Notes under the pieces: model-generated
What the model saw: only the letters and a program-made list of their open reading frames with translations
The model's database searches: none
Told to the model about the DNA's origin: nothing
Shown: piece by piece, positions 1-7,088 of the stretch
How positions within the stretch are numbered: position 1 is the stretch's first letter
Layout of the letters: each line of letters begins with the position of its first letter
From: Candidatus Heimdallarchaeota archaeon
GTDB taxonomy: Archaea > Asgardarchaeota > Heimdallarchaeia > Heimdallarchaeales > Kariarchaeaceae
Assembly (NCBI GenBank): GCA_021399405.1
Contig: JAAFKL010000384.1
Coordinates: 1 to 25,867 of the forward strand
DNA: 25,867 nt
Direction of reading: 5' to 3'
Position numbers and translations under genes: made by a program

Positions 1-9
1 AAATGAGGA

Positions 10-498
10 ATGAATATGTGGCTCAATGCTTTTTCCAAAGATCAGAAGGTTCTATCTCCAATCGAACTTTTAGTCCTTGGAACTGTACGGAAAGAAAACC
101 TATCTGCTAAACAAATTTCTGATAGATTACTAGATTCAACATCAGAATGGCAACCTGCATCAGGTACAGTCTATCCAATTTTGCATAGATTGACAGAACG
201 TGGTTTTCTTCACAGATCAAAAGGCAACAGAATAAACTTCAGAAGGACCCATATGGGGAATATATTCTTAGCATCGATATTGAAACCTCTCAAGGTTCAG
301 ATCGAAGAATCAAATCGATTTTATTTAGCTATTTTAAATTCGCTCCTCAAGGTGCAACCTGCCCCAATTGGTTTGCATCAATTTATGGATGAAATTGAGG
401 AAACAACAAACCAATATCTTCAAAGCATCCAAGAAATCAAAAGTCAAGCATCAAATGTATCAGATGATAGTTTTGATGTTCCTATTGATTTTGAGTAA
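10..498 (+). CDS. PadR-family winged-helix transcriptional regulator
   Basis: A 162-residue protein whose first ~90 residues read as a PadR winged helix: a helix with SPIELLVLGTV, a second helix KQISDRLL, the recognition-helix region ASGTVYPILHRLTERGFL and a short wing. PadR proteins are dimeric DNA-binding repressors; the helical C-terminal part (about residues 90-145) would be the dimerisation arm. No ligand can be assigned. An in-frame TGA at 4-6 closes the frame upstream, so the gene is complete. Two in-frame ATGs exist at 10 and 16; the GAGG at 5-8 sits 7 bases before the second, so the true start may be 16. The Hsp20 gene begins 12 bases after the stop, so the two are probably co-transcribed and the regulator may control that operon (inference). 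Confidence 0.85.
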   Translation: MNMWLNAFSKDQKVLSPIELLVLGTVRKENLSAKQISDRLLDSTSEWQPASGTVYPILHRLTERGFLHRSKGNRINFRRTHMGNIFLASILKPLKVQIEESNRFYLAILNSLLKVQPAPIGLHQFMDEIEETTNQYLQSIQEIKSQASNVSDDSFDVPIDFE

Positions 499-510
499 AA
501 ACAAAAAGGA

Positions 511-897
511 ATGAGAAAAATGCGTTTCAGTAAAAAATTTAGACAATGGAAAAGAGCCCCTGTGATGGGCGGACATTGGCGATTACGCCAATTAAGACAG
601 TTTGATTTTGGTTTTCAATATGAAGAAGAAAATCAACTTCGAGTAGTTATACCTTTACCAGGGATTGATCGAGATACATTGAAGGTGAAGGCTAAGGAGA
701 ATATGGTATCAATCGCTGTAAGCGTATCAGAAAACTTCAGAAAATATGCGGCTAGACCCGAGGACAGTTGGGATATAACATTGGATTATGAAGTGTTGCC
801 TGACTCTGCCAAAGCAAAATATGTGGACGGGTTGCTTACCGTAGATTTAGATCTTAAATTCCCAGCTTCAGATGTTGATAAGATCACGTATGAGTGA
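511..897 (+). CDS. hsp20: Hsp20/alpha-crystallin family small heat shock protein
   Basis: A 128-residue protein with an alpha-crystallin domain over roughly residues 30-117. The family hallmarks VVIPLPGID (45-53) and YVDGLLTVDL (104-113) are both present. Small heat shock proteins are ATP-independent holdases that assemble into cytoplasmic oligomers and keep unfolding proteins soluble. The short basic N-terminal arm (KKFRQWKR) is typical of compact archaeal members. The C-terminal I-x-I/V anchor that normally docks into a neighbouring subunit is weak here: the protein ends DKITYE, giving I125-T-Y127. The SD-like AAAGGA at 505-510 abuts the ATG at 511 but is 9 bases before an in-frame ATG at 520, which may be the real start. 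It follows the PadR gene closely. Confidence 0.9.
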   Translation: MRKMRFSKKFRQWKRAPVMGGHWRLRQLRQFDFGFQYEEENQLRVVIPLPGIDRDTLKVKAKENMVSIAVSVSENFRKYAARPEDSWDITLDYEVLPDSAKAKYVDGLLTVDLDLKFPASDVDKITYE

Positions 898-905
898 AAT
901 AACTG

Positions 906-1004
906 ATATTAAATAAAATATTAATGCTCCAATAAATCAACTAAATGTAGTAATATTAACTCACCATTGAAAATAATAAATATTTAAAGTATATTAAATA
1001 AAAT
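906..1004. repeat. 14-base direct repeat in the hsp20/Hcp intergenic region
   Basis: The A+T-only sequence ATATTAAATAAAAT occurs at 906-919 and again at 991-1004, 85 bases apart. Exact repetition at this length could reflect paired binding sites, but low-complexity A+T sequence repeats easily by chance. Confidence 0.3.
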
Positions 1005-1030
1005 GAATGGGTGATTTTGCCCATTAATTT
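1001..1030. promoter_or_regulatory. Inverted repeat upstream of the Hcp-like gene
   Basis: AAAT-g-AATGGG (1001-1011) and CCCATT-a-ATTT (1020-1030) form a ten-pair stem with one mismatch and an 8-base loop. It stands about 78 bases before the next start and just over 100 bases after the hsp20 stop. No T-run follows, so a terminator is less likely than an operator or an RNA hairpin. The role is inference. Confidence 0.4.
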
Positions 1031-1060
1031 AAATAACTAAATCAAAAAATCAGATCAACC

Positions 1061-1068
1061 TTAAATAG
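1061..1068 (+). promoter_or_regulatory. Possible TATA box for the Hcp-like/beta-helix pair
   Basis: TTAAATAG lies 40-47 bases before the ATG at 1108 and resembles an archaeal TATA box. No clear purine-rich BRE precedes it and no Shine-Dalgarno sequence precedes the start. The surrounding sequence is so A+T-rich that other placements are possible. Confidence 0.25.
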
Positions 1069-1107
1069 TTTGAATTTCTATTTGAATCAAAAATAGTTGA
1101 ATTAGTT

Positions 1108-1707
1108 ATGAATCAAATTATGAAAAAAAGGAATATTACAGTTGCTGTTAGTCTTATGCTAACAATTACTACTTTAAGTTTCTTCAGTACAATTAATCAA
1201 ACTGGTACATCAGCTCTTAGCATATCCCAGACGACTGGTAAAGTTATAGCTGTCAAGTTCGATGGCATTGATGGTGAATCTGTTTTTATAGAAACTGTTG
1301 GATGGAGTGATGTTATTTCATATTCTTGGGGTGCTCACAGACCCGATGCTGGAGCCACAGGTGCTTCAAGACGAAGAGCTTCTGCAATTCTGGAAGATTT
1401 TGTTTTAGTGAAAAATATCGATAAATCAACTCCGAAAATACAAGAAAAAATGCTCAGGGGAGAAGTTATTCCTAAAGTTGAAATCGTCGAATATTTAAAC
1501 GGTGTACAGTATTGGAAATATGACCTCACAAATGTGCAAATAACTTCATTCGTAGTAGCTGGATCATCAGATTTTGAAGGTGCAGACCTTGAACAGATTA
1601 CTTTGAATTATGAAGAAATCAAATACACTTATACTGAACGTGAGGCCGATGGTAAAGCTAAAGGAAATGTTGAGTTTGAGTGGAAGGTAGAAGAAGGCGA
1701 GTCCTAA
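1108..1707 (+). CDS. Secreted Hcp-like protein (type VI secretion tube fold)
   Basis: A 199-residue protein with an N-terminal export signal (residues 1-38: basic KKRN, then a hydrophobic stretch from about 10 to 29) and a mature part that matches the Hcp family along its length. Landmarks in family order are VKFDGIDGES (49-58), the ISYSWGA strand, the EDFVLVKNIDKSTPK block, a YWKYDLTNVQITSF segment, and the ending with ITLNYEEIKYTYTE and FEWKVEE. Hcp proteins form stacked hexameric rings, which in bacteria make the type VI secretion tube. None of the other type VI components (sheath, baseplate, ClpV, membrane complex) is in this window, and canonical Hcp has no signal peptide, so this one is probably a surface or exported structural protein. 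The next gene starts 16 bases later and encodes a surface protein. A second ATG at 1120 is an alternative start. Confidence 0.8.
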   Translation: MNQIMKKRNITVAVSLMLTITTLSFFSTINQTGTSALSISQTTGKVIAVKFDGIDGESVFIETVGWSDVISYSWGAHRPDAGATGASRRRASAILEDFVLVKNIDKSTPKIQEKMLRGEVIPKVEIVEYLNGVQYWKYDLTNVQITSFVVAGSSDFEGADLEQITLNYEEIKYTYTEREADGKAKGNVEFEWKVEEGES

Positions 1708-1723
1708 CCGGATTGATGTTATA

Positions 1724-4156
1724 TTGATTTTAGGGAGAAAAGCCACGAACACAATATTTAACGTAAGCGGCTTTATAGTGCTATTATTCATTTTAGCCAT
1801 CAGTGCAAGTCAAAATAGCCTTGAATTACCCAATATAGAATTACAAAAGGAAAACGAAACTGATTTTCCAAAATTAATTGAGATTGATCATCAGACTGCA
1901 ATAATTGAAGGAAATGGTAATTTTATCAATACACCGCTCTTAAATGCTATATCATCCTCTTACGAGAACATCGTAATTCAGCAAGCACCCAGTACAATTA
2001 TTGAAGGACTAACACTTATTGGTGTAAATATAACACTCATTGATAGTCCAAATTCAATAATCAGGGATAATATCATAACAGGAATCACCGGTACTGTAGT
2101 TTATGGGATCTACATTAGCAATAGTCCAGATACATTGGTTGTGAATAACAATATCCAAGGTTTAAACGGTACAATTGACGCTTACGGAATCTACATTAAA
2201 GATAGTTTAAATGTGGTAATTGAAAATAATGAGATTTCCTCATTATCAACTCCAGATGGTGATGCATATGGTATCTTTTCGTTCGGGACTGGTAGTGTAA
2301 CTATAACCGGTAACAATGTACATCACTTATCAGGTATCTATGTACACGGTATAGATACACGACTAAATGGTGGATTTGATATTGTTCATTCCAACATTAT
2401 AACCGATTTGTCGGGAGAATCTCTATCTGGAATTATATCGTCTGGAACAAATCAACAATCATTCGAAATGAATACTATTACTAGATTAATAACAACATCA
2501 ACGGGTAGAGAGGTGGTAGGGATAGCTTTATTCGGAAATGATTTTACGGTTTCGAATAATTTTATTAATGATCTACATACAATTGGAATTAGCAAAGTGT
2601 TCGGTTATGGTATTTTAGTAAATTCTGAAACTTTTACTATTGTAAATAACTCTATCTCGGCTATCAGTGCATTTACAGTATCAGACTATGTCAATGTTTT
2701 CGGAATATATCTTGAATCAGGCTCAAATCCAAGTAATCTAGTTTCAAATAATGTAATTGAAGATATTTCAAGTGATGGGATAACGGATGCTGTTACATTT
2801 GGTTTGTATTTTTACAGGTCTTCTAATTTTATGGTGGAATTCAATAAGATTTTGAACCTCCAAGCAATCTCCCCTAATGGTATGCTAATATCAGAGATTT
2901 TCTTGCTCGAATGTAATTTAGCCAATTTCAATTTTATTGAAGGATCGACCAACTCAATTATTTGGAGTCATGATGGGATTACCACACATAATCAATATTA
3001 TCTTTATTTGGATAATGTTAACATCGAAACTAATCCATGGGTTGATGGAGCTAGATTTGGGTCTACAAAAGTGAACATCAATACGGACCTTCCAGTTGCC
3101 TCATATGAAAATACGATACTGATCGTTGATACTGTGAACAGTATTATACCGATTACTGATACAATTACAGTTAATATTTTACCCGCATTTGATCCATTAT
3201 TAGTTGATTCAGTGTCACCACAAACGGAGCTAGGACTGATTGATAATTTTGTAATCTGGGAATTTGTGGATAACAATCCAAGTTATTATGAAATATTCAC
3301 AAATGATTTGTTAGTTATTAATTCGACTTGGATTTCAGGAGTACCAATATTGTATAGAGTAGACCATCTCGGTCCGGATAATTACAATTTTTCCATTTAT
3401 GTTTATGATCAAGATGCGAATTCATCCAACAATACGATCTTGGTAACTATTCAGGACACTTTGTTTCCTGAAATTTCACCTTTCAATGATCAAAAATTTG
3501 AGCAAGAAATAATTTCATCTAATATTACGTGGTTTCTTACTGATTTTAATCCTGATTACTTCAAATTATATGCAAATGGGACTGAAGTCTTGAATGGTAC
3601 TTGGCAAAATCAAATCCCAATAATCTTTAGTCTTTTCGATTGGGATCTAGGTTTAACAAATTTCACTATGGAAGCTCATGATTTGTATGGTCATGTGACA
3701 AAATTAGCTATCTTCGTAAGCGTTGTAGATACACTAGAACCACTCCTTAACGAACCATTCGATATTTTCTTTGATGAGGGTGATCTAAATATAAAATTGG
3801 AATGGATTGCAGAAGATTTCAATCCAGGAAATTGGACCCTTTATGAGAACGGAGTAAATTATCAAAACGGGACTTGGGAATCGGGAGTACCAATCACATT
3901 TAGTTTAGATGAATACAAATGGGGTAAATATAATTTCACAATATTCGTCCATGATGCCTTTGGTAATACAGTTGCAGATACAGTTCTTGTGAATGTGATG
4001 TTAACAAGTGATTCACCATATACTAAAAACACTGAAACCAAATCAACACAGCAAAATTTACTTGATGATATAGATCCTGTGTATATAGCTGCAGGTGGAG
4101 TTCTTATTGGAGTTGCCACAATTGGATCTGTATTGCGAAGAAGAAGAGGATTCTAG
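1724..4156 (+). CDS. Membrane-anchored surface protein: right-handed beta-helix plus three Ig-like repeats
   Basis: An 810-residue protein with a hydrophobic signal/anchor (14-29), a long right-handed parallel beta-helix region (about 55-400) and a linker. Three Ig-like repeats follow (about 498-582, 583-673, 674-757), then a Thr/Gln/Asn-rich stalk and a C-terminal membrane helix (786-804) followed by RRRRGF. The beta-helix shows repeated turns such as NNNIQGL, IENNEISSL and VSNNFINDL, typical of PbH1/NosD-like carbohydrate-interacting domains. The Ig-like repeats share the layout of the 3083-residue protein downstream (W..D.nP..Y, G.W.sG.PI, YNF[TS]I, D.fGN). Each carries an NFT or NFS sequon near its end, so glycosylation on the outside of the cell is likely. 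No ATG is available; the frame is closed by TAG at 1688 and the first usable start is TTG at 1724, so start confidence is moderate. Likely co-transcribed with the Hcp-like gene. Confidence 0.8.
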   Translation: MILGRKATNTIFNVSGFIVLLFILAISASQNSLELPNIELQKENETDFPKLIEIDHQTAIIEGNGNFINTPLLNAISSSYENIVIQQAPSTIIEGLTLIGVNITLIDSPNSIIRDNIITGITGTVVYGIYISNSPDTLVVNNNIQGLNGTIDAYGIYIKDSLNVVIENNEISSLSTPDGDAYGIFSFGTGSVTITGNNVHHLSGIYVHGIDTRLNGGFDIVHSNIITDLSGESLSGIISSGTNQQSFEMNTITRLITTSTGREVVGIALFGNDFTVSNNFINDLHTIGISKVFGYGILVNSETFTIVNNSISAISAFTVSDYVNVFGIYLESGSNPSNLVSNNVIEDISSDGITDAVTFGLYFYRSSNFMVEFNKILNLQAISPNGMLISEIFLLECNLANFNFIEGSTNSIIWSHDGITTHNQYYLYLDNVNIETNPWVDGARFGSTKVNINTDLPVASYENTILIVDTVNSIIPITDTITVNILPAFDPLLVDSVSPQTELGLIDNFVIWEFVDNNPSYYEIFTNDLLVINSTWISGVPILYRVDHLGPDNYNFSIYVYDQDANSSNNTILVTIQDTLFPEISPFNDQKFEQEIISSNITWFLTDFNPDYFKLYANGTEVLNGTWQNQIPIIFSLFDWDLGLTNFTMEAHDLYGHVTKLAIFVSVVDTLEPLLNEPFDIFFDEGDLNIKLEWIAEDFNPGNWTLYENGVNYQNGTWESGVPITFSLDEYKWGKYNFTIFVHDAFGNTVADTVLVNVMLTSDSPYTKNTETKSTQQNLLDDIDPVYIAAGGVLIGVATIGSVLRRRRGF

Positions 4157-4165
4157 TTTTTCTTT
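4157..4165 (+). terminator. Possible poly-T terminator after the beta-helix protein
   Basis: TTTTTCTTT begins immediately after the TAG stop, in the 17-base space between two convergent genes. Archaeal transcription commonly stops at such T-runs without a hairpin. No stem precedes it. Confidence 0.4.
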
Positions 4166-4173
4166 GAAGTTGA

Positions 4174-5043
4174 TTACTTAAAAAAATCTAATATTGCATG
4201 TTTGAATTTATCATCTTGCCACAACTCACTATGTCCAAATTTTGATATCAGTAAGAATTTAACATCAGATGATAATCTCTTTCGCATAATCGTCTGAATT
4301 ATATTAGGCGGATAAATTACATCAGATTGACCGTGGGCAATCATTATTGGAATTTTACTTTGGACTTCGCTAAGATCATTTATGACGTTACGCTCAAACA
4401 TAATAGGGGTTCGCAGGTGTGCATATATTGTTATCGCGGAAGCGAGCATTTTGGGAAACTTGTAAATTGACATAAGAGTATTTCTTGTACCTATTTTAAT
4501 ATCTACACCAAAAGATTCCAGAAGAGCTGCGTCAGGAAGCTCTTGGTCATTTAAATCTGCCAAAGCATATCCAGCAGCATATGCTCCAAGCGAGGATGCA
4601 ATAATGTAAGTTTTACTCCATTTATTTTTGGACCATCTAATGACACTCATTATGTCATTTTTTTCATAATACCCTGCTGAAATCGGCAAAGAAAGCGAAC
4701 TCAGTCCATGATTTCGAAAATCAACAGCAATTATGTCGTATCCGTTTTTGGGTAGTAACTCTTGATATTTCCATATAGATCTTTTTGAAGAACTAAGGTA
4801 ACCATGTATTAGGATTACACAGACATCAAAATCATCTGTATACTTTACTGCAATTTTCTTCCGATCTCTTGTCCTAATAAATCCTTGATGCATCTGTAAA
4901 TAATTTTGTTTCAGTTTATATGGACCAACTCTATGCAATACACGTAGTAATTCTCCAAAAATTATCAATGGTATTAAAAATATGAAAAACATGAGTTTCG
5001 AATTAGAATTTAGTGATTTCGAAGTCATTTTAATTTCATCCAT
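4174..5043 (-). CDS. Membrane-anchored alpha/beta hydrolase
   Basis: A 289-residue serine hydrolase of the alpha/beta fold with one N-terminal membrane helix (17-33). The oxyanion-hole strand is VILIHGY (76-82), followed by DFRNHGLS (108-115). The nucleophile elbow is ASSLG (149-153) with Ser151, so the first Gly of the usual G-x-S-x-G is Ala. The probable acid is Asp241 in HGQSDVIYP and the probable base is His271 in FGHSELW, giving a complete triad in the right order. Substrate is not predictable; esterases, lipases and peptidases share this layout. The anchor suggests action at the membrane, on a side the sequence does not settle. It starts 11 bases after the stop of the sucrase/ferredoxin-like gene on the same strand and is probably its operon partner. 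The ATG at 5043 has no clear Shine-Dalgarno; Met6 is an alternative. Confidence 0.85.
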   Translation of the reverse strand: MDEIKMTSKSLNSNSKLMFFIFLIPLIIFGELLRVLHRVGPYKLKQNYLQMHQGFIRTRDRKKIAVKYTDDFDVCVILIHGYLSSSKRSIWKYQELLPKNGYDIIAVDFRNHGLSSLSLPISAGYYEKNDIMSVIRWSKNKWSKTYIIASSLGAYAAGYALADLNDQELPDAALLESFGVDIKIGTRNTLMSIYKFPKMLASAITIYAHLRTPIMFERNVINDLSEVQSKIPIMIAHGQSDVIYPPNIIQTIMRKRLSSDVKFLLISKFGHSELWQDDKFKHAILDFFK

Positions 5044-5054
5044 TTAATTTTAAC

Positions 5055-6098
5055 TCAGTATATGAATTGTTTAAGATCTTTGATCTCAAATTTCGTCATA
5101 CTTACACTCTTACTACATTGGGTTGCGGGAAGAGTAATTTTTCCAATATCAATAACTGTGGCTAAATATTCACCTGATTCAGTTTTCGCTTCGTAAACAA
5201 TCTTCACTTTAGTCACTTTTTCACCTTGTGAAACTATTTCGGATCGCTTATTGGTGTTAAACCAATCCCATCCTTTCATTTCAAAAATAGCTTTGTCAGC
5301 AATTTGAGAATAACGATCGAGACCGTATGTACCTCTATAATTTTTCAAAAACTTATTGTGATCCTTATTTTGATTAATAATTTCTTGGACTGAATCTTCT
5401 TCGAGATAGGCCCACATCCTCCCTGAAGGCATATCCATAAATGTTGGACCTACTTTATGTCCTCCCATATGACTTGATTGCCATATTCTAACAGATTGAT
5501 CGAAATTATTGCTTTTCAATTTCTTTGATATTTGTACTCCAAAAAACCCACAACATTGATCACGCTCATTATGAGTGCATACAAATATATCCCTAATTTT
5601 GTCTGATTTGACCTCAAATTTTCTGTAGATGTGAGATTGATTTTCAACAAGAGACTGTATTCCTTCCAGAAATTTATCCTCAGGTAATATTAATTCAGTT
5701 CGTTCGAATGAAGCAAAACCGACGCGATTAGCTTTGTAAAAGAATACTTGAGTACCTGACATGCCCCGTTTTATTTCTTTGTCTCCCGATTTGATACAAA
5801 AATATTTGAATTTTTTTCCCTCAGACTTAATTTTTTGAAGATATTCTGTTAGCCCTTCTGGAAAATGATTCGATTTTTCAACAAATTTATCCCATGGTTG
5901 ATTAAATTCAAAAATCAGATAAAAATCGAGATTATCTCCTATCTTTATCCAGGAAGGATCTAAATTTGATTTCTGAGATTCTACCGAACAGAAGACAGGT
6001 AAATCAATTTGGCTTGACACATTGCTCCAAAGGAATACACCATTAAAAATTTCAAGTTCAAGGTTACAAATTAACGAACTTTTACTATTGAGATTCAA
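5055..6098 (-). CDS. Sucrase/ferredoxin-like family [2Fe-2S] protein
   Basis: A 347-residue protein with the signature of the sucrase/ferredoxin-like family (thioredoxin-fold ferredoxin, related to yeast Apd1). VCTHNERDQCCGFFG holds Cys174, Cys182 and Cys183, and WQSSHMGGHKVGPT gives the H-x-x-x-H pair His210/His214, followed by MDMPSGRMWAYL. In Apd1-type proteins a [2Fe-2S] cluster is held by two Cys and two His, so mixed Cys/His ligation is expected. Cellular electron-transfer partners are unknown. The frame is closed by TAA just two codons upstream, and no Met occurs before about residue 110, inside the domain, so the TTG at 6098 is the only sensible start. It shares an operon with the downstream alpha/beta hydrolase and is divergent from the DinB-like gene. 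Confidence 0.85.
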   Translation of the reverse strand: MNLNSKSSLICNLELEIFNGVFLWSNVSSQIDLPVFCSVESQKSNLDPSWIKIGDNLDFYLIFEFNQPWDKFVEKSNHFPEGLTEYLQKIKSEGKKFKYFCIKSGDKEIKRGMSGTQVFFYKANRVGFASFERTELILPEDKFLEGIQSLVENQSHIYRKFEVKSDKIRDIFVCTHNERDQCCGFFGVQISKKLKSNNFDQSVRIWQSSHMGGHKVGPTFMDMPSGRMWAYLEEDSVQEIINQNKDHNKFLKNYRGTYGLDRYSQIADKAIFEMKGWDWFNTNKRSEIVSQGEKVTKVKIVYEAKTESGEYLATVIDIGKITLPATQCSKSVSMTKFEIKDLKQFIY

Positions 6099-6119
6099 TT
6101 CTTAAACACTGAAGAGAAT

Positions 6120-6131
6120 TTGAATTTATTC
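6120..6131 (-). promoter_or_regulatory. Possible TATA box for the sucrase/ferredoxin operon
   Basis: On the minus strand a TTGAATAAATTC segment lies about 22-33 bases before the TTG start at 6098, suitable for a leaderless or short-leader transcript. The match is loose. Confidence 0.2.
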
Positions 6132-6160
6132 AACATATTAATTTATGCCGAAATTACTAT

Positions 6161-6170
6161 CTTTTAATTA
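6161..6170 (+). promoter_or_regulatory. Possible TATA box for the DinB-like gene
   Basis: CTTTTAATTA lies 19-28 bases before the ATG at 6189, the spacing expected for an archaeal TATA element of a leaderless or nearly leaderless transcript. It sits in the 90-base divergent gap. Confidence 0.35.
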
Positions 6171-6188
6171 GCATGGGATGGTGTAAGA

Positions 6189-6746
6189 ATGATCCCAAAA
6201 ATGGTAATAGAAGCTGTTGATAAAAAAAATTGTGAAGAGTTATTAAAACTAACTTATGTAATGGAAGCTGGATTAAGGGCACCTTTAGATGGGATTTCAG
6301 AAGAACACTTGAATTATTCATTTGCAAGTCATAAAATGACCATTGGTCAAATCGCAGTGCACTGTACCGGATGGGCACAATACTTTATGGGAGATGATGA
6401 TGACAAACCATTCGAGTTAGCTAAGTGGACTGCAAAACCAATGAAATACCCATTAATTTTAACTGATGTCAGTCGGGCCATTGATGATGGTTTTGCTGCA
6501 GTTAGAAAAATACTAACAACCCAAAATGATGATATTCTTGAAATTACTCGTGATGGAAAAAAAGGAAAGGGATACATCATCTATAGATTAATGATTCATG
6601 CACTGACTCACAGCAACCAAATGGCTTATCTTCGTCAGCTATTAGACAATGAGTGGGAATTTGGAGGTCATTTTGGAGATATGGCTAGTGCTATAATCAA
6701 AACTAACTACACAACAGAAAGGGATTTGAATGTACAAGGATTTTAA
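6189..6746 (+). CDS. DinB-like (YfiT/DinB_2) four-helix metalloprotein
   Basis: A 185-residue protein of the DinB superfamily, four-helix bundles that hold a divalent metal through three histidines. The probable triad is His58 (in IAVHCTGWAQ, helix 2) with His137 and His141 (in IHALTHSNQMAYLRQLL, helix 4); the H-x-x-x-H-x-x-Q-x-x-x-L pattern is the family hallmark. Characterised relatives are thiol-dependent S-transferases (bacillithiol, mycothiol) or DNA-damage-induced proteins of unknown activity, so the actual substrate cannot be named. The protein appears cytoplasmic, with no signal peptide. The ATG at 6189 is the first in the frame, and Met5 is an alternative. It is transcribed alone, divergently from the sucrase/ferredoxin operon. 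Confidence 0.85.
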   Translation: MIPKMVIEAVDKKNCEELLKLTYVMEAGLRAPLDGISEEHLNYSFASHKMTIGQIAVHCTGWAQYFMGDDDDKPFELAKWTAKPMKYPLILTDVSRAIDDGFAAVRKILTTQNDDILEITRDGKKGKGYIIYRLMIHALTHSNQMAYLRQLLDNEWEFGGHFGDMASAIIKTNYTTERDLNVQGF

Positions 6747-6858
6747 ATATTTTAAACCAAACAATTTGTCGGGATACATTATCCATAGTACATTTATAAA
6801 CTGTGAGTTAACTTATAATTACATTATCAGAGAATTATGATATACTACGATTGGTAAA

Positions 6859-6898
6859 AATAAATTATTGCACTAATAGAACTTTACAATAATTTGTT
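6859..6898. promoter_or_regulatory. Inverted repeat in the region before the giant gene
   Basis: AAATTATTG (6862-6870) and CAATAATTT (6887-6895) are perfect 9-base complements around a 16-base loop. They extend to 12 pairs over 6859-6898 if one T-G wobble is allowed. It lies 113 bases after the DinB-like stop. It could be an RNA hairpin at the end of that transcript or a protein-binding site; no T-run follows directly. Confidence 0.4.
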
Positions 6899-7058
6899 AA
6901 ATTAGCTCAAAACTAGTTCCAAACTTACAATCAAACCGATTTAACCATTATTATTTATAAGAATTAGAGGAATACACCTTATTTACAGCACATGGGATCT
7001 GATCAGACAAAATTCACTACAACTCCTTTGTCTTCTAGTGAATTATTCGCCAATTATG

Positions 7059-7070
7059 TTTATATATTTT
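7059..7070 (+). promoter_or_regulatory. TATA box of the giant surface-protein gene
   Basis: TTTATATATTTT is centred about 25 bases upstream of the GTG start at 7089. Archaeal transcription usually begins 25-30 bases downstream of the TATA box, so the message would be leaderless or nearly so, in keeping with the lack of a Shine-Dalgarno sequence. Confidence 0.5.
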
Positions 7071-7088
7071 TGACTTCCAAATTTATTT

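Larger units (their letters stand above)
6747..7088. other. Long A+T-rich intergenic region before the giant gene
   Basis: These 342 bases hold no convincing gene. They contain an inverted repeat (6859-6898), a TATA-like TTATTTATAAG around 6952, and the likely promoter TATA box of the giant gene near 7059-7070. A short open frame at 6992-7117 would encode 41 residues but overlaps that promoter and the next gene. Nothing else is recognisable. Confidence 0.6.

Noticed and set aside
1108..1707. Evidence for a complete type VI secretion system
   Set aside because: Only the Hcp-like gene is present, and it carries an export signal; no sheath, ClpV, VgrG or membrane-complex gene is visible.
1689..1724. 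An ATG start at 1716 for the beta-helix protein
   Set aside because: That ATG is in another frame and meets TGA after three codons.
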